NCBI GenBank assembly: GCA_030725745.1
Contig: JANRFH010000024.1
Location: 30,727-94,726, forward strand
DNA length: 64,000 bases
Direction: 5' to 3'
Origin: Akkermansiaceae bacterium
GTDB taxonomy: Bacteria > Verrucomicrobiota > Verrucomicrobiia > Verrucomicrobiales > Akkermansiaceae
Below are positions 37,274 to 45,849 of the stretch, piece after piece (position 1 is the first letter of the stretch; each line of letters starts with the position of its first letter). Position numbers and translations under genes: made by a program. The notes under the pieces were generated by a model. That model had not been told where the DNA came from, did no database searches, and worked only from the letters and a program-made list of their open reading frames with translations.

Positions 37274-38701
37274 CTACGGAGCCTTGAAAGGAAATATTAC
37301 GGACTCTGTATGGGCTTCTTTCATGTAATTCACGAGTTCCTGCACGATCTCGGGATAGTCGGCAGAGACATCCTTTGTCTCCGATTTATCCTTGGAAAGG
37401 TCATACAACTGGACGGGTGAATTCGCATTCGAGGAATGGTTGTATTTCACGGCTTTCCACTTCCCTTTCCTTACTGCGATTCGGCCACCTCTTTCGTGAA
37501 ATTCCCAGTAAAGATATTTATGATCTTCTTGCTCGCCCTCGCCTAGGAGGGTGGGAACAATGGAGATTCCGTCGGTGTCTTCAGGTGCGGCGGCTCCAGC
37601 CAACTCGGTCAAAGTCGGCACCATATCCCAGAAGGCAGAAATCAGTTTTGATTCCGATCCAGCAGCGATTTTACCCGGCCAATAGGCGACCATCGGCACG
37701 TGGACACCACCTTCATAGAGATCGCGCTTGTGTCCTCTGAAGATTCCATTGCTATCGAAGAAATCTGGATCCGCGCCACCCTCTTGATGTGCTCCATTGT
37801 CTGAAGTAAATATAATCAGGGTATTGTCCGCGATGCCGAGTTCCTCGGTTTTCGCCACGATCTCGCCGACCTGATCGTCGAGCAGAGTAATCATCGCGGC
37901 GAAGGCAACCCGAGGCTCATCCTGCGACTGATAGGGGCCTTGCCTAAGATTCGGACCTTTATCTAAGCCCTTGTATTTTTTTCCCTGTGGAAATTTTCCA
38001 CGAAACTTTTCCATGTATTCCTCGGGTGCGGCGAGATCAGCATGCGGAATAATCGAGGCGACGTAGCAAAAGAACGGCTGATCTTTGTGCTTTTCGATGA
38101 AAGCCAAAGTCCGGTTGTGGATTAGATTCGGGGCATAAACCTCTTTGGCGGTGCCTGCATTTTCCTCAAGCATCACTTTTTCCGCACCGTCCCACAAATG
38201 ATAGGGGTAATAATGATGGCCGAGTCGTTGGCAGTTGTAGCCGTAAAACTCATCAAAGCCCTGCTTGAGCGGATCGCCCTCGGAGTCAGGAAATCCCAGC
38301 CCCCATTTCCCGAAAGCACCGCTCACATAACCCGCTTCGCGCAGCATCTCAGGAAGCAACTCGATAGTGGAAGGCATGGGTTCTTGGCCTTCCGGTTTGA
38401 TCTCCCTGTTGCCACGTATGTAGGCACGCCCGGAATGTTTACCGCTGAGAAAACAGGCACGGGAAGGCGCACAGACAGAGCTACCGGAGTAGTGTTCTGA
38501 GAAAAACATGCCCTTCTCGGCTAAGCGGTCGATGTTCGGTGTAGCGAATTTTTTCTGACCCAGGAAACTGAGATCTCCGTATCCGAGATCGTCTGCAAGG
38601 ATATAAATGATGTTCGGCTTGAGCGCAGTCTCAGCGGAGGCAAGAAATGGGCATATAAGCGCGAGGCTAAAGAGAGGAAGGATCGCTGACTTGAGTATCA
38701 T
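37274..38701 (-). CDS. Exported sulfatase, first gene of the glycan operon
   Basis: A 475-residue type I sulfatase with signal peptide (1-23), metal-binding PNIIYILADDLGYGDLS, formylglycine box C-A-P-S-R (C77), GKWGLGFP and FTSDNGAHQEGGADP. Size and motifs are typical of arylsulfatase A-like polysaccharide sulfatases. It lies first in a run of eight same-strand genes with gaps of 2-44 bases or overlaps. A candidate terminator separates it from the gene upstream, so the operon promoter should lie in or near 38702-38758. Confidence 0.92.
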   Translation of the reverse strand: MILKSAILPLFSLALICPFLASAETALKPNIIYILADDLGYGDLSFLGQKKFATPNIDRLAEKGMFFSEHYSGSSVCAPSRACFLSGKHSGRAYIRGNREIKPEGQEPMPSTIELLPEMLREAGYVSGAFGKWGLGFPDSEGDPLKQGFDEFYGYNCQRLGHHYYPYHLWDGAEKVMLEENAGTAKEVYAPNLIHNRTLAFIEKHKDQPFFCYVASIIPHADLAAPEEYMEKFRGKFPQGKKYKGLDKGPNLRQGPYQSQDEPRVAFAAMITLLDDQVGEIVAKTEELGIADNTLIIFTSDNGAHQEGGADPDFFDSNGIFRGHKRDLYEGGVHVPMVAYWPGKIAAGSESKLISAFWDMVPTLTELAGAAAPEDTDGISIVPTLLGEGEQEDHKYLYWEFHERGGRIAVRKGKWKAVKYNHSSNANSPVQLYDLSKDKSETKDVSADYPEIVQELVNYMKEAHTESVIFPFKAP

Positions 38702-38710
38702 GAGGGATTT

Positions 38711-38746
38711 TAGAAAATAATTGCCAAGCGCTTGCCCCGGCTGGCA
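38711..38746 (-). terminator. Candidate intrinsic terminator before the glycan operon
   Basis: Read on the minus strand, TGCCA (38742-38746) pairs with TGGCA (38722-38726), with inner GC pairs, and a T-rich tract (ATTATTTTC, 38713-38721) follows. The location, between the stop of the 300-residue gene and the start of the sulfatase gene, fits termination of the former. Confidence 0.45.
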
Positions 38747-38758
38747 GCGGCCTATGCT

Positions 38759-39661
38759 TTAAAGCTCGCTGAGCGGCTTTTTCGCAAACTGCTCGTCCCG
38801 GAGCTGGCGCAGATATTCCAGATACTTCCGTTGCGCCTCAATGCTTTCACCATCTTCGACTGGCGTCAGCCTTCCGTTGGTGCTTGCAACCTGAGGGGCT
38901 GGGCTACTACCGAATTTTTTCCAAGGCCCATACGGCACCTGACTCTCCTCCACGAAACGCCAATGCACTTTTTGCCCAGAACTCACCCCGAGATAATCAC
39001 GTATTGAGGGCGAGAGATCGATTCCCGCCGAGCCGTTCTGCTTGGTCTTAGGAGCACTCTTTCCGAAAACATATTGCCAATCGTCTGTTACCCAAGGCCC
39101 GCAATCCTCCCACTGCGCGAAACAACTGCGCTTTTCATAATAAATCTGTATCCACCTGCCTTTAAGCACCGTTTTACCGGGCTCTGGGCGAAGTCTAGAA
39201 AACCATGGAATGACGCGCGGTGCCTCGGTTTTGTGCCGCCCCCAACCCGCAACATCATTGTATGGCAGCGCGATATAAAACGGGTTCAGCTTGGGAATGA
39301 AATTCTTGGGGCGGAACTCTCCTGTCGTGTGATTGGCGATTCGGTTGGCGGGACTAGGGTCATCATAACCACCGAAATTCTCCGCCCACTTCGTATCCCA
39401 AGACGACTTGCAGTTCGGAGTCGGATTATTCTGAGTCGGCTGCTCACCACACCAGAAAATTGTCGCCGTAACATGGGTTTTCCAAGGATATACCGCGCGG
39501 GAGGCGGGAGCAACCGGCCTCACCGGCGTAACCGGCTTACTACCAGTAGGTATGACCACACGGGGCGCTCCCGAGGGTTGCCCTTGCGCACCCGCTAAGC
39601 CTGCGCACAGAACGCCCATGCATGCTATGGCAAAGAGGCGGGTAATAATAAAACAGGGCAT
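38759..39661 (-). CDS. Exported protein, possible double-psi beta-barrel fold
   Basis: A 300-residue secreted protein (signal peptide about 1-25). After a Pro/Val-rich linker it has THVTATIFWCGE, FYIALPYNDVAGWGRHK, GRWIQIYYEKRSCFAQWEDCGPW and GSAGIDLSPSIRDYLGV. The cysteine pair with CGPW and the IDLSP ending recall double-psi beta-barrel proteins (RlpA, expansin and cerato-platanin-like), but the match is by eye. The C-terminus is a charged helix (EAQRKYLEYLRQLRDEQFAKK). It lies just upstream of the glycan operon. It could bind glycan or peptidoglycan; no function is claimed. Confidence 0.6.
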   Translation of the reverse strand: MPCFIITRLFAIACMGVLCAGLAGAQGQPSGAPRVVIPTGSKPVTPVRPVAPASRAVYPWKTHVTATIFWCGEQPTQNNPTPNCKSSWDTKWAENFGGYDDPSPANRIANHTTGEFRPKNFIPKLNPFYIALPYNDVAGWGRHKTEAPRVIPWFSRLRPEPGKTVLKGRWIQIYYEKRSCFAQWEDCGPWVTDDWQYVFGKSAPKTKQNGSAGIDLSPSIRDYLGVSSGQKVHWRFVEESQVPYGPWKKFGSSPAPQVASTNGRLTPVEDGESIEAQRKYLEYLRQLRDEQFAKKPLSEL

Positions 39662-39815
39662 TATGAAAGTTCGGGCTTCGCTGTAACGAATTATTAGACT
39701 ACGACCCGCCCGCGTTCAAGTGAAAGCGAGGCCTTCAGATTTCCTGATTTCCCGGAAAAATCCAAAGATTGCTTGCCATCTTAGCGTTGGAACTGCATTC
39801 CGAACCATACAGAAT

Positions 39816-40568
39816 ATGCTCCGCATCCCGATCATCGCTCTCCTTGCTTCCGTCTTCCTGCAAGCAGGAGACACACGTAATTGGACGAACCCCGAGGGCA
39901 CAAAAACCTTCGAAGCGGAATTTACCAGCCGCGAAGGAGACGAAATCACCCTGAAGCGCGCCGATGGCAGCGTGATCGCTTTCGACATTTCCAAACTCCA
40001 TGAAGACGACCGCCGCTGGCTGAACCTCAATCATCCGGTCGGCGCGGACGGGGCACCCCAAGAGGTGCCCGATAACGACGCTATCTTCGATGACCTGAAA
40101 TTCGGCGATAGCCGGGAGTTGGTGATTGAAAAGCTCAAGACAAGTACCGTCGTGGAGGCAGAGTTGGAAGAAACCTTTTTCGGCCGTACCGGACTGAACG
40201 GAACCTACCGGACAAGGCAGAAGGTCGGAGGACTCTACTGCTATCTATTCTACGATTTTGACAATGCCGGAAGCTTGCGCGAACTCACCATGAGAACGGT
40301 GCCCCAGCCAGAGTCCGAATACGGCTCATCGGTCAGCTCCTGCTGGGAAGAACTGCCCAATCTCATTTCGATGCTGCACGGCAAACCCTTCCTTGCGGGA
40401 GATATCCCATCCGCCTCAAAAATCGAAGAAGGCGCAATGCTGGGAAGTCATGCGTGGCGCATCGAAGGCGGCGGAAACGTCCTGCTCGGTATCGCGAAGG
40501 TCGAGGGGAAATACGAAGTCTCTGTCCGCTTCACCCTCGAAAAGCTCGATTTACGGCCTACCCCCTGA
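39816..40568 (+). CDS. Exported SHD1-domain protein
   Basis: A 250-residue protein. The ATG at 39816 starts a signal peptide (MLRIPIIALLASVFLQAG), followed by RNWTNPEGTKTFEAEFTSREGD and IAFDISKLHEDDRRWL. This is the small beta-barrel called SHD1, common in exported Planctomycetes and Verrucomicrobia proteins. The remaining 170 residues contain an unrecognised beta/alpha domain (YCYLFYDFDNAGSLRELTMRT). It converges on the dioxygenase gene with 15 bases between. Confidence 0.75.
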   Translation: MLRIPIIALLASVFLQAGDTRNWTNPEGTKTFEAEFTSREGDEITLKRADGSVIAFDISKLHEDDRRWLNLNHPVGADGAPQEVPDNDAIFDDLKFGDSRELVIEKLKTSTVVEAELEETFFGRTGLNGTYRTRQKVGGLYCYLFYDFDNAGSLRELTMRTVPQPESEYGSSVSSCWEELPNLISMLHGKPFLAGDIPSASKIEEGAMLGSHAWRIEGGGNVLLGIAKVEGKYEVSVRFTLEKLDLRPTP

Positions 40569-40583
40569 GCTAAAAGCCGCTTT

Positions 40584-41213
40584 CTAAGCTTTTTCGATCA
40601 CGATCTTGTAGTGGTAGGTCTCCGGATCATCCGAAGCTTTCTCGGCGACCATCAATTTTTGCTCTTCGGCACTTTTCCGCTTCAATAGCCGATCGGACTC
40701 GTTCAGCTCGCTATCAGGGAAATACATCTGGGTGATCAACTCCACGAATCCTTTCTTTGTCACCTTAAAATGGATGTGAGGAGGGCGCATCCAACCTTCC
40801 GCAGCCGGGTAGGCTCCTGGATAAACTGTCTTGAAACGGAACCCGCCGTCCTTCCCGCTTGGAACGATCGCCCAACCTTGGAAATTTTCGTCCAACGGTG
40901 CTTTGTTTGAATCGTGCGGGTGTCGATACCTTCCCGCCTCGTTGGCTTGCCACAGATCTACCGTCGCATCCTCCACCGGCTCGCCTTTGGTATCGAAAAC
41001 TTGGCCTGAGATGATGATTTCACGGCCTTTCGCTTTACCTTCCCTGCCCTCAACCTGTGTGAGATTGAAATCCTTGTCCTTCTGAAAGACCACGGGATAA
41101 AACGGCCCCTCAATCTCCTTGGGAGTCGCCGTCACAGGAGTTTTTCCCAATGCGTTGCTTGCGGCGGCAAGACCGCTTGTAGTTCCAAAGACGAGAAATT
41201 TGCGACGTTTCAT
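40584..41213 (-). CDS. Exported intradiol ring-cleavage dioxygenase-like protein
   Basis: A 209-residue relative of protocatechuate 3,4-dioxygenase. It begins MKRRKFLVFGTTSGLAAASN, a twin-arginine-like signal, then EIEGPFYPVVFQ. The iron(III) ligands of the family are recognisable: Tyr in AGRYRHPHD, Tyr in FKTVYPGAYP, and two His in MRPPHIHFKV. GQVFDTKGEPVEDATVDLWQANEAG and the VTKKGF strand match the fold. Unlike the two-subunit cytoplasmic enzyme, this is a single-chain exported type of unknown substrate. Partner genes for aromatic degradation are absent nearby. Confidence 0.85.
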   Translation of the reverse strand: MKRRKFLVFGTTSGLAAASNALGKTPVTATPKEIEGPFYPVVFQKDKDFNLTQVEGREGKAKGREIIISGQVFDTKGEPVEDATVDLWQANEAGRYRHPHDSNKAPLDENFQGWAIVPSGKDGGFRFKTVYPGAYPAAEGWMRPPHIHFKVTKKGFVELITQMYFPDSELNESDRLLKRKSAEEQKLMVAEKASDDPETYHYKIVIEKA

Positions 41214-41274
41214 GAGATACATTTCTATGCGAAGCTACTCAGCGCAGGAAGCCCCAAGTTACCTGTCAAAAACC

Positions 41275-42387
41275 CTATCGCTCATCCGCCAACTTCATCG
41301 CCTGATCGATAAGATCAAGGAAATCGTAACGGTCTGCCACCAGCGTTCCCGACGCCACCTCCCTTGCGAGACCGAGCACCAATGCGTCATCGATGTAGCC
41401 ACTTTCCTCAGCAGCCAGCCAATGACCAAAAGCGCAGATGAGTGCGGCGAAAGCGGCGTCCTCCGATGGCTCCTTCGCCGGATCACGAACCAGCTCAATG
41501 GCCGGGCCGTCCTCACCATCCACAAACAAATATACCTCTCCAAGTGCTGGCGATGAGGAGTCTACCTCGATCACAAGGAACATCGAGCTACCCGGTTCCA
41601 GCGTCTCAGCATCGGCAAGCAAGCCAGCCTCTAAGGATTCCGCAACACCTATGACACGCATGCCGTAGACCGAACCTTCCTTTGGCAAGTAGCGGACGTT
41701 GAATACACCGGACTCACCCTTAGCTCTTTTGATTTCGAGAAAAACGAGGCTGCCAGAGGGTTTCCACGGGCAAGGGATAATTTCGGCTCCTACAGTAGAG
41801 CCTTTCCAGAGCGCTACCTTATCCTTCGCCTTGAGAGGAAACTCCGTGATCAGCTCACCCAGATTCACCTGAGATTTTTCAGGCAGTTGCTCATCTATAC
41901 GGATTGAGCGAACAACGGCAGCGAAACTCCCTTCGTTCATTTCCAGCACAGCCTTGGGATTACTGACTGCGGTATTGTCACCATCACCATCGCCATCACC
42001 ATTTGCAACCTGCCCGCCGCCAGCTCCAGTCTTCGCAGAAGGTATCAGGGTAAGGATAAAAATTCCCAACGCTATCACCGCCGCAGCGGCTAGTGGAACT
42101 GCCCACTTACGCGCCGACTTGCGGTGTGAGCTGAGCTTCACGATCGCTCCCTTGCGTGAAGCTTCCTTCGCCGCGCGGCGAATCGCATCGTAATGCTGTG
42201 GCTGAAGGGACTCGTCCCCTTGACCGAAAATTTCCATCAGGCTGGTTTGTTGCGCGGAAATCTCCTCCAGCTCCCTACGCAGCCCGGGATCGATCTCGGC
42301 AGCGGCACTGATAGCATCCGTCTCATCGGCAGGAAGCTCGCCGAAGACATAGGCCGTCAGTTTTGGATCGTCGAATTGCTTGTCCAT
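41275..42387 (-). CDS. YfbK-like membrane protein without VWA domain, probable anti-sigma partner
   Basis: A 370-residue protein that starts DDPKLTAYVFGELPADETDAISAAAEIDPGLRREL, the short helical region seen at the start of many anti-sigma and YfbK-type proteins. One membrane helix follows (about 95-113). Next comes a Gly/Asp linker (GDGDGDGDN) encoded by a short hexamer repeat, and a periplasmic part ending in VLGLAREVASGTLVADRYDFLDLIDQAMKLADE, which resembles the C-terminal DUF3520 region of YfbK. The von Willebrand A domain normally between these parts is missing. The gene starts one base after the ECF sigma gene stop, so the pair is co-translated and an anti-sigma role is likely. Confidence 0.7.
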   Translation of the reverse strand: MDKQFDDPKLTAYVFGELPADETDAISAAAEIDPGLRRELEEISAQQTSLMEIFGQGDESLQPQHYDAIRRAAKEASRKGAIVKLSSHRKSARKWAVPLAAAAVIALGIFILTLIPSAKTGAGGGQVANGDGDGDGDNTAVSNPKAVLEMNEGSFAAVVRSIRIDEQLPEKSQVNLGELITEFPLKAKDKVALWKGSTVGAEIIPCPWKPSGSLVFLEIKRAKGESGVFNVRYLPKEGSVYGMRVIGVAESLEAGLLADAETLEPGSSMFLVIEVDSSSPALGEVYLFVDGEDGPAIELVRDPAKEPSEDAAFAALICAFGHWLAAEESGYIDDALVLGLAREVASGTLVADRYDFLDLIDQAMKLADER

Positions 42388-42388
42388 T

Positions 42389-42904
42389 TCAGTCGTTGGT
42401 TTCGGAAGGCATTAGTTCGCGTAGCCGTTTGAGCCCGGTGTGGATAAGAAAGCCAATATTACCCTGCCCCAGGCCGGTCACTTCCTCGATTTCCTTGTAG
42501 CAAAGGCCTTGTTGAAATTTCAGGAGGATCACGTCTCTCTGGTTTTTTGGAAGTCGATCCATCATCCGCATAAGACCCTCCAGTTTATCTTCACGCTCTG
42601 CCGCGTCGTCCGGTGCCACTTCTGTTCCTGCGACCTTTTTCCACTGTAGATCGTCAAGAGGCTCGATGCGCTTATCCTTGCGCAACACATCGAGGCAACG
42701 GTTCCGGCAAACGGTGAAAAGCCAGCTCTTGAGATGGTCGCGCACCTTATCGATATCCTGCTTGCAAAGGCGGATAAAGGTGTCCTGAACCACATCACGC
42801 GCGCGATCCCTGTCATATACGAAAGTCCTAGCATATCCAATGAGTGCCGATTCGTGCTCCATCACCGCCTGCTCGATGAACGCTTCGAAGTCTTTCGGGC
42901 TCAT
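42389..42904 (-). CDS. ECF-type RNA polymerase sigma factor
   Basis: A 171-residue sigma-70 family protein. Region 2 is visible in ALIGYARTFVYDRDRARDVVQDTFIRLCKQ, with SWLFTVCRNRCLDVLRK, and region 4 in LMRMMDRLPKNQRDVILLKFQQGLCYKEIEEVTGLGQGNIGFLIHTGLKRLRE. No region 1.1 or 3 is present. I start it at the ATG at 42904; a longer frame overlaps the rex gene. It precedes the YfbK-like membrane gene by one base and follows rex by 82 bases. Confidence 0.92.
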   Translation of the reverse strand: MSPKDFEAFIEQAVMEHESALIGYARTFVYDRDRARDVVQDTFIRLCKQDIDKVRDHLKSWLFTVCRNRCLDVLRKDKRIEPLDDLQWKKVAGTEVAPDDAAEREDKLEGLMRMMDRLPKNQRDVILLKFQQGLCYKEIEEVTGLGQGNIGFLIHTGLKRLRELMPSETND

Positions 42905-42986
42905 CGTATGGCGGGAGGGTTCATCACGGCTCGTTTCAATAACGCGCAACTTCTTAGATTTCTTTGGAAAATTTCCGGCCACCGGC

Positions 42987-43628
42987 TTATTTGATGAAAT
43001 ACCCAAGATGCTCGAGCTCCATGGCGAGATCGACATGGTTCACCGTCACCTCCTCCGGCACCTCCAGCATGGTCGCGGAAAAGTTCAGAATCCCCTGAAT
43101 TCCGGCTGCTACGAGCTGGTTTGTGACTTCCTGCGCGCTGGTTGCTGGAACACATAGAATAGCGATTTTTATTTCCTTTTCAGAAACGAAAGACACTAGC
43201 TGATCCATTCCATGCACGGGGATTTTCAACACCTTCGCACGGGCACTTTCCGGTTCGGTATCAAACGCAGCCACCACCTCGAAACCTTCTTTTTGGAAGC
43301 CCTGATATCTCAGCAGCGCAGAACCAAGGTTACCTGCGCCCACCAAAATAACCGGCTGCAATTGCTCCCTGCCAAGCGCCATGCGAATTGTTAGAATCAG
43401 GCCAGCCACTGGGTATCCGAGACCACGAGTGCCGAACTGGCCGAAGTATCCGAGATCTTTGCGGAGCTGTGATGGAGTTACTCCGGCGGCCTTTGCAAGC
43501 AAGGTCGAGCTCACCGTTTCCTGGCCAGTATCGCGGAATTTTCTCAGACAGCGGTGGTAGATGGAGATCCGGTAGATCGCCTTTTTCGGGATATCCGGAC
43601 GCTGTGTTTTGTTTTCTTCGGAATCCAC
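42987..43628 (-). CDS. rex: Redox-sensing transcriptional repressor Rex
   Basis: A 213-residue Rex. It has a winged-helix DNA-binding domain (RISIYHRCLRKF, GVTPSQLRKDLGYFGQFGTRGLGYPV) and a Rossmann domain with GAGNLGSALLRYQGF that binds NADH, then AAFDTEPESARAKVLKIPVHGMDQL and ILNFSATMLEVPEEVTVNHVDLAMELE. I use GTG at 43628, which gives the expected N-terminus and a 13-base gap from pdhC; the alternative TTG lies inside pdhC. Rex represses NADH-linked genes when NADH is low relative to NAD+. Its position after pdhC suggests feedback on pyruvate oxidation. Confidence 0.93.
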   Translation of the reverse strand: MDSEENKTQRPDIPKKAIYRISIYHRCLRKFRDTGQETVSSTLLAKAAGVTPSQLRKDLGYFGQFGTRGLGYPVAGLILTIRMALGREQLQPVILVGAGNLGSALLRYQGFQKEGFEVVAAFDTEPESARAKVLKIPVHGMDQLVSFVSEKEIKIAILCVPATSAQEVTNQLVAAGIQGILNFSATMLEVPEEVTVNHVDLAMELEHLGYFIK

Positions 43629-43641
43629 GCGGTATTTCCAT

Positions 43642-44877
43642 TCAAAGCTTCTGCGGTTGCTGAAGTAGCTCCGCAACCCGATTCAACAGCATCCCAGCGC
43701 CACCGCCGTCCACCACACGGTGATCGAAGGTCAATATCAGCTCTGCCTCAGTTGCAGGCACGAAGGCCTCCACTTGATCACTCCAGACAGGCTTCTTCCT
43801 GCCTGCGCCGATTCCTAGAATAAGTGTTTCGTTTGGCAGTGGGATCGGTGTCCCGGAGGTCAGCCCGAAGGTGCCAAAATTCGTCACAGTCGCGATGCCG
43901 CCTGCGGAGTCGTTTTCTGTAAGCCGCCGCCGCCGCGCCCTATCCACCAGATCGTCGTAGTCTGAGATCAGCTCGGAAAGTGTCTTACGATCCACCTCAC
44001 GCATCGTCGGAACCACCACACCATCCTCAACCTGCACCGCCACGCCGATGTCGAAGGAGCGCGGATGCACCACTTTTTCACCGATCAGGTAACCGGCATT
44101 CATGGGTTGTTCCTTGAGCGCCAGCGCAAAGGCACGGAGCAAATAAAGCGTCAGGCCGGGCTTAGGATTTTGCAGGCGACGGTGGTTCAGGGCTTCATCC
44201 AAGAGCACGGGTAGCCCGACGGTCGCCAACGGTCTCGTCCAGCTACGCCGCATCGCATCCGCCACAGCCAATCGCATCGGCGAAGCAGCAGCGCTCGGCC
44301 ATGCGTCTAGATAATCCAAGAAACGCTCCAAGTCCTCCACCGTCACGCGGCCGCCCGCGCCTGTCCCGGCAATAGCAGAAATATCTGCTTCACGCAGACC
44401 CATGTCGTTCATGCGAGCCCGCATCCTTGGAGAAATGTAATGCGCGCCCATCACTCCGGTAGGCACCGGCAGGCCTTTCACGCTCGGGATGATGCTTGGG
44501 TCTTCCTCATACGAGTCACCGTCGAGCGCGAAGTGAAGGTTCGCCTCCTCATCTCCGGATTTATCCTCTGGTTGTTGATCTTTTTTCGCCTCCAGACTCT
44601 CAGTTGTATCCACGCCGGTGCGAGCTACCTCTTCCTCGGTCACTTCCAACATGCCGAGCAGTGAGCCCACGGAGTAGGAAACACCCTCCACTGCGCGGAT
44701 CTCGGAAACCACGCCGTTGCACAAGGTCGTGACTCCCATCACCGCCTTGTTCGTCTCCACCTCGATGATTTCCTGATCCGTTTTCACAGAATCTCCCACG
44801 GCGACACCCAAGCGGATGACGGTGGCCTCGGCGATGGATTCTCCGAGCTGCGGCATGAGTATGGGAACGGTTGGCAT
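43642..44877 (-). CDS. pdhC: Pyruvate dehydrogenase E2, dihydrolipoamide acetyltransferase
   Basis: A 411-residue E2 subunit. The lipoyl domain (1-78) carries the lipoylated lysine in EVETNKAVMGV (near 45). A linker leads to the E3/E1-binding domain (about 148-183, ISPRMRARMNDMGLREADISAIAGTG), then the catalytic domain with the active-site FDHRVVDGGGAGMLL near 385 (His and Asp). One lipoyl domain only, as in many Gram-positive and Verrucomicrobia E2s. It follows pdhB by 6 bases. A dihydrolipoamide dehydrogenase (E3) gene is not in the operon and must lie elsewhere. Confidence 0.92.
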   Translation of the reverse strand: MPTVPILMPQLGESIAEATVIRLGVAVGDSVKTDQEIIEVETNKAVMGVTTLCNGVVSEIRAVEGVSYSVGSLLGMLEVTEEEVARTGVDTTESLEAKKDQQPEDKSGDEEANLHFALDGDSYEEDPSIIPSVKGLPVPTGVMGAHYISPRMRARMNDMGLREADISAIAGTGAGGRVTVEDLERFLDYLDAWPSAAASPMRLAVADAMRRSWTRPLATVGLPVLLDEALNHRRLQNPKPGLTLYLLRAFALALKEQPMNAGYLIGEKVVHPRSFDIGVAVQVEDGVVVPTMREVDRKTLSELISDYDDLVDRARRRRLTENDSAGGIATVTNFGTFGLTSGTPIPLPNETLILGIGAGRKKPVWSDQVEAFVPATEAELILTFDHRVVDGGGAGMLLNRVAELLQQPQKL

Positions 44878-44883
44878 GGCTTT

Positions 44884-45849
44884 TCAGAAAGATAAGAGTT
44901 TACGCAGGGCTTCGCAGATGGATTCCGGTGTCGGGCGGTGCGCTGCCCAAAGTTTAGGATGATAAGGCACCGGAGTGTCACGCGCATTGAGCCGCTGCGG
45001 CGGAGCATCAAGAAGATGGAAACCTTCCTCGGTCACTTTCGCAACCACCTCCGCTGTCACCCCACCCCACGGAAATGCTTCACCAAGTGCAAGCAGCCTG
45101 CCGGTGCGCGCAACCGAGGCCAGCACCGTATCGAGATCCAGCGGCTTCACCGAGCGAAGATCCACTACCTCGATTTCCCAGCCATCAGCTTGCAGCCGAT
45201 CCGCCGCACGCACTGCTTCGTGCACCATCGCACTGTAGGTGACGACCGTCGCATGCTTGCCCGGCCTCGCGATACGCGCCTTGCCGATGGGCAGGTGCTC
45301 GCCGTTGATCTTCTTCGATTTCAGCCAGCGGTAGAGGAACTTGTGCTCACAGTAGAGCACCGGATCATCCAGCTTCACCGAGTCGATGAGCATATGGTAG
45401 GCATCGGAAACAGTCGCCGGTGTCACTACTACCAAGCCAGGATATTGCGCATAGATCCCCTCCATGCTTTGGCTGTGGAAAGGCCCCGAGCCGGGGGTAC
45501 CGCCGGAGGGCAGACGCACCGTGATTGGAATCGGCATGCCCGTACGGTAGAAATGTGTCGCTGCTTGATTGACGATCTGGTTGAAAGCGATTGAGGAAAA
45601 ATCCGCAAACTGCATTTCGATAATGGGGCGCATGCCCTCGATGGCAGCACCGACGGCGAGACCAATCATCGCATCCTCGGAGATCGGGCAGTCGAAGACA
45701 CGGTTCGGAAATGCATCCGCCAATCCTTTGGTCGCCTTGAAAGCACCGCCGAAGGCCGAGATATCCTGGCCGTAGAGGAATACGCGCGGATCTTCACGGA
45801 GCAGGGTTTCCTGCGCCTCGCGGATGGCATCGATATAAGTTACGCTCAC
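44884..45849 (-). CDS. pdhB: Pyruvate dehydrogenase E1 beta subunit
   Basis: A 321-residue transketolase-like beta subunit. It begins SVTYIDAIREAQETLLREDPRVFLYGQDISAFGGAFKATKGL and has FDCPISEDAMIGLAVGAAIEGMRPIIEMQFADF, PSGGTPGSGPFHSQSMEG and EAFPWGGVTAEV. The start is GTG at 45849, which overlaps the pdhA stop in a GTGA arrangement. With pdhA it decarboxylates pyruvate using thiamine diphosphate. Confidence 0.93.
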   Translation of the reverse strand: MSVTYIDAIREAQETLLREDPRVFLYGQDISAFGGAFKATKGLADAFPNRVFDCPISEDAMIGLAVGAAIEGMRPIIEMQFADFSSIAFNQIVNQAATHFYRTGMPIPITVRLPSGGTPGSGPFHSQSMEGIYAQYPGLVVVTPATVSDAYHMLIDSVKLDDPVLYCEHKFLYRWLKSKKINGEHLPIGKARIARPGKHATVVTYSAMVHEAVRAADRLQADGWEIEVVDLRSVKPLDLDTVLASVARTGRLLALGEAFPWGGVTAEVVAKVTEEGFHLLDAPPQRLNARDTPVPYHPKLWAAHRPTPESICEALRKLLSF

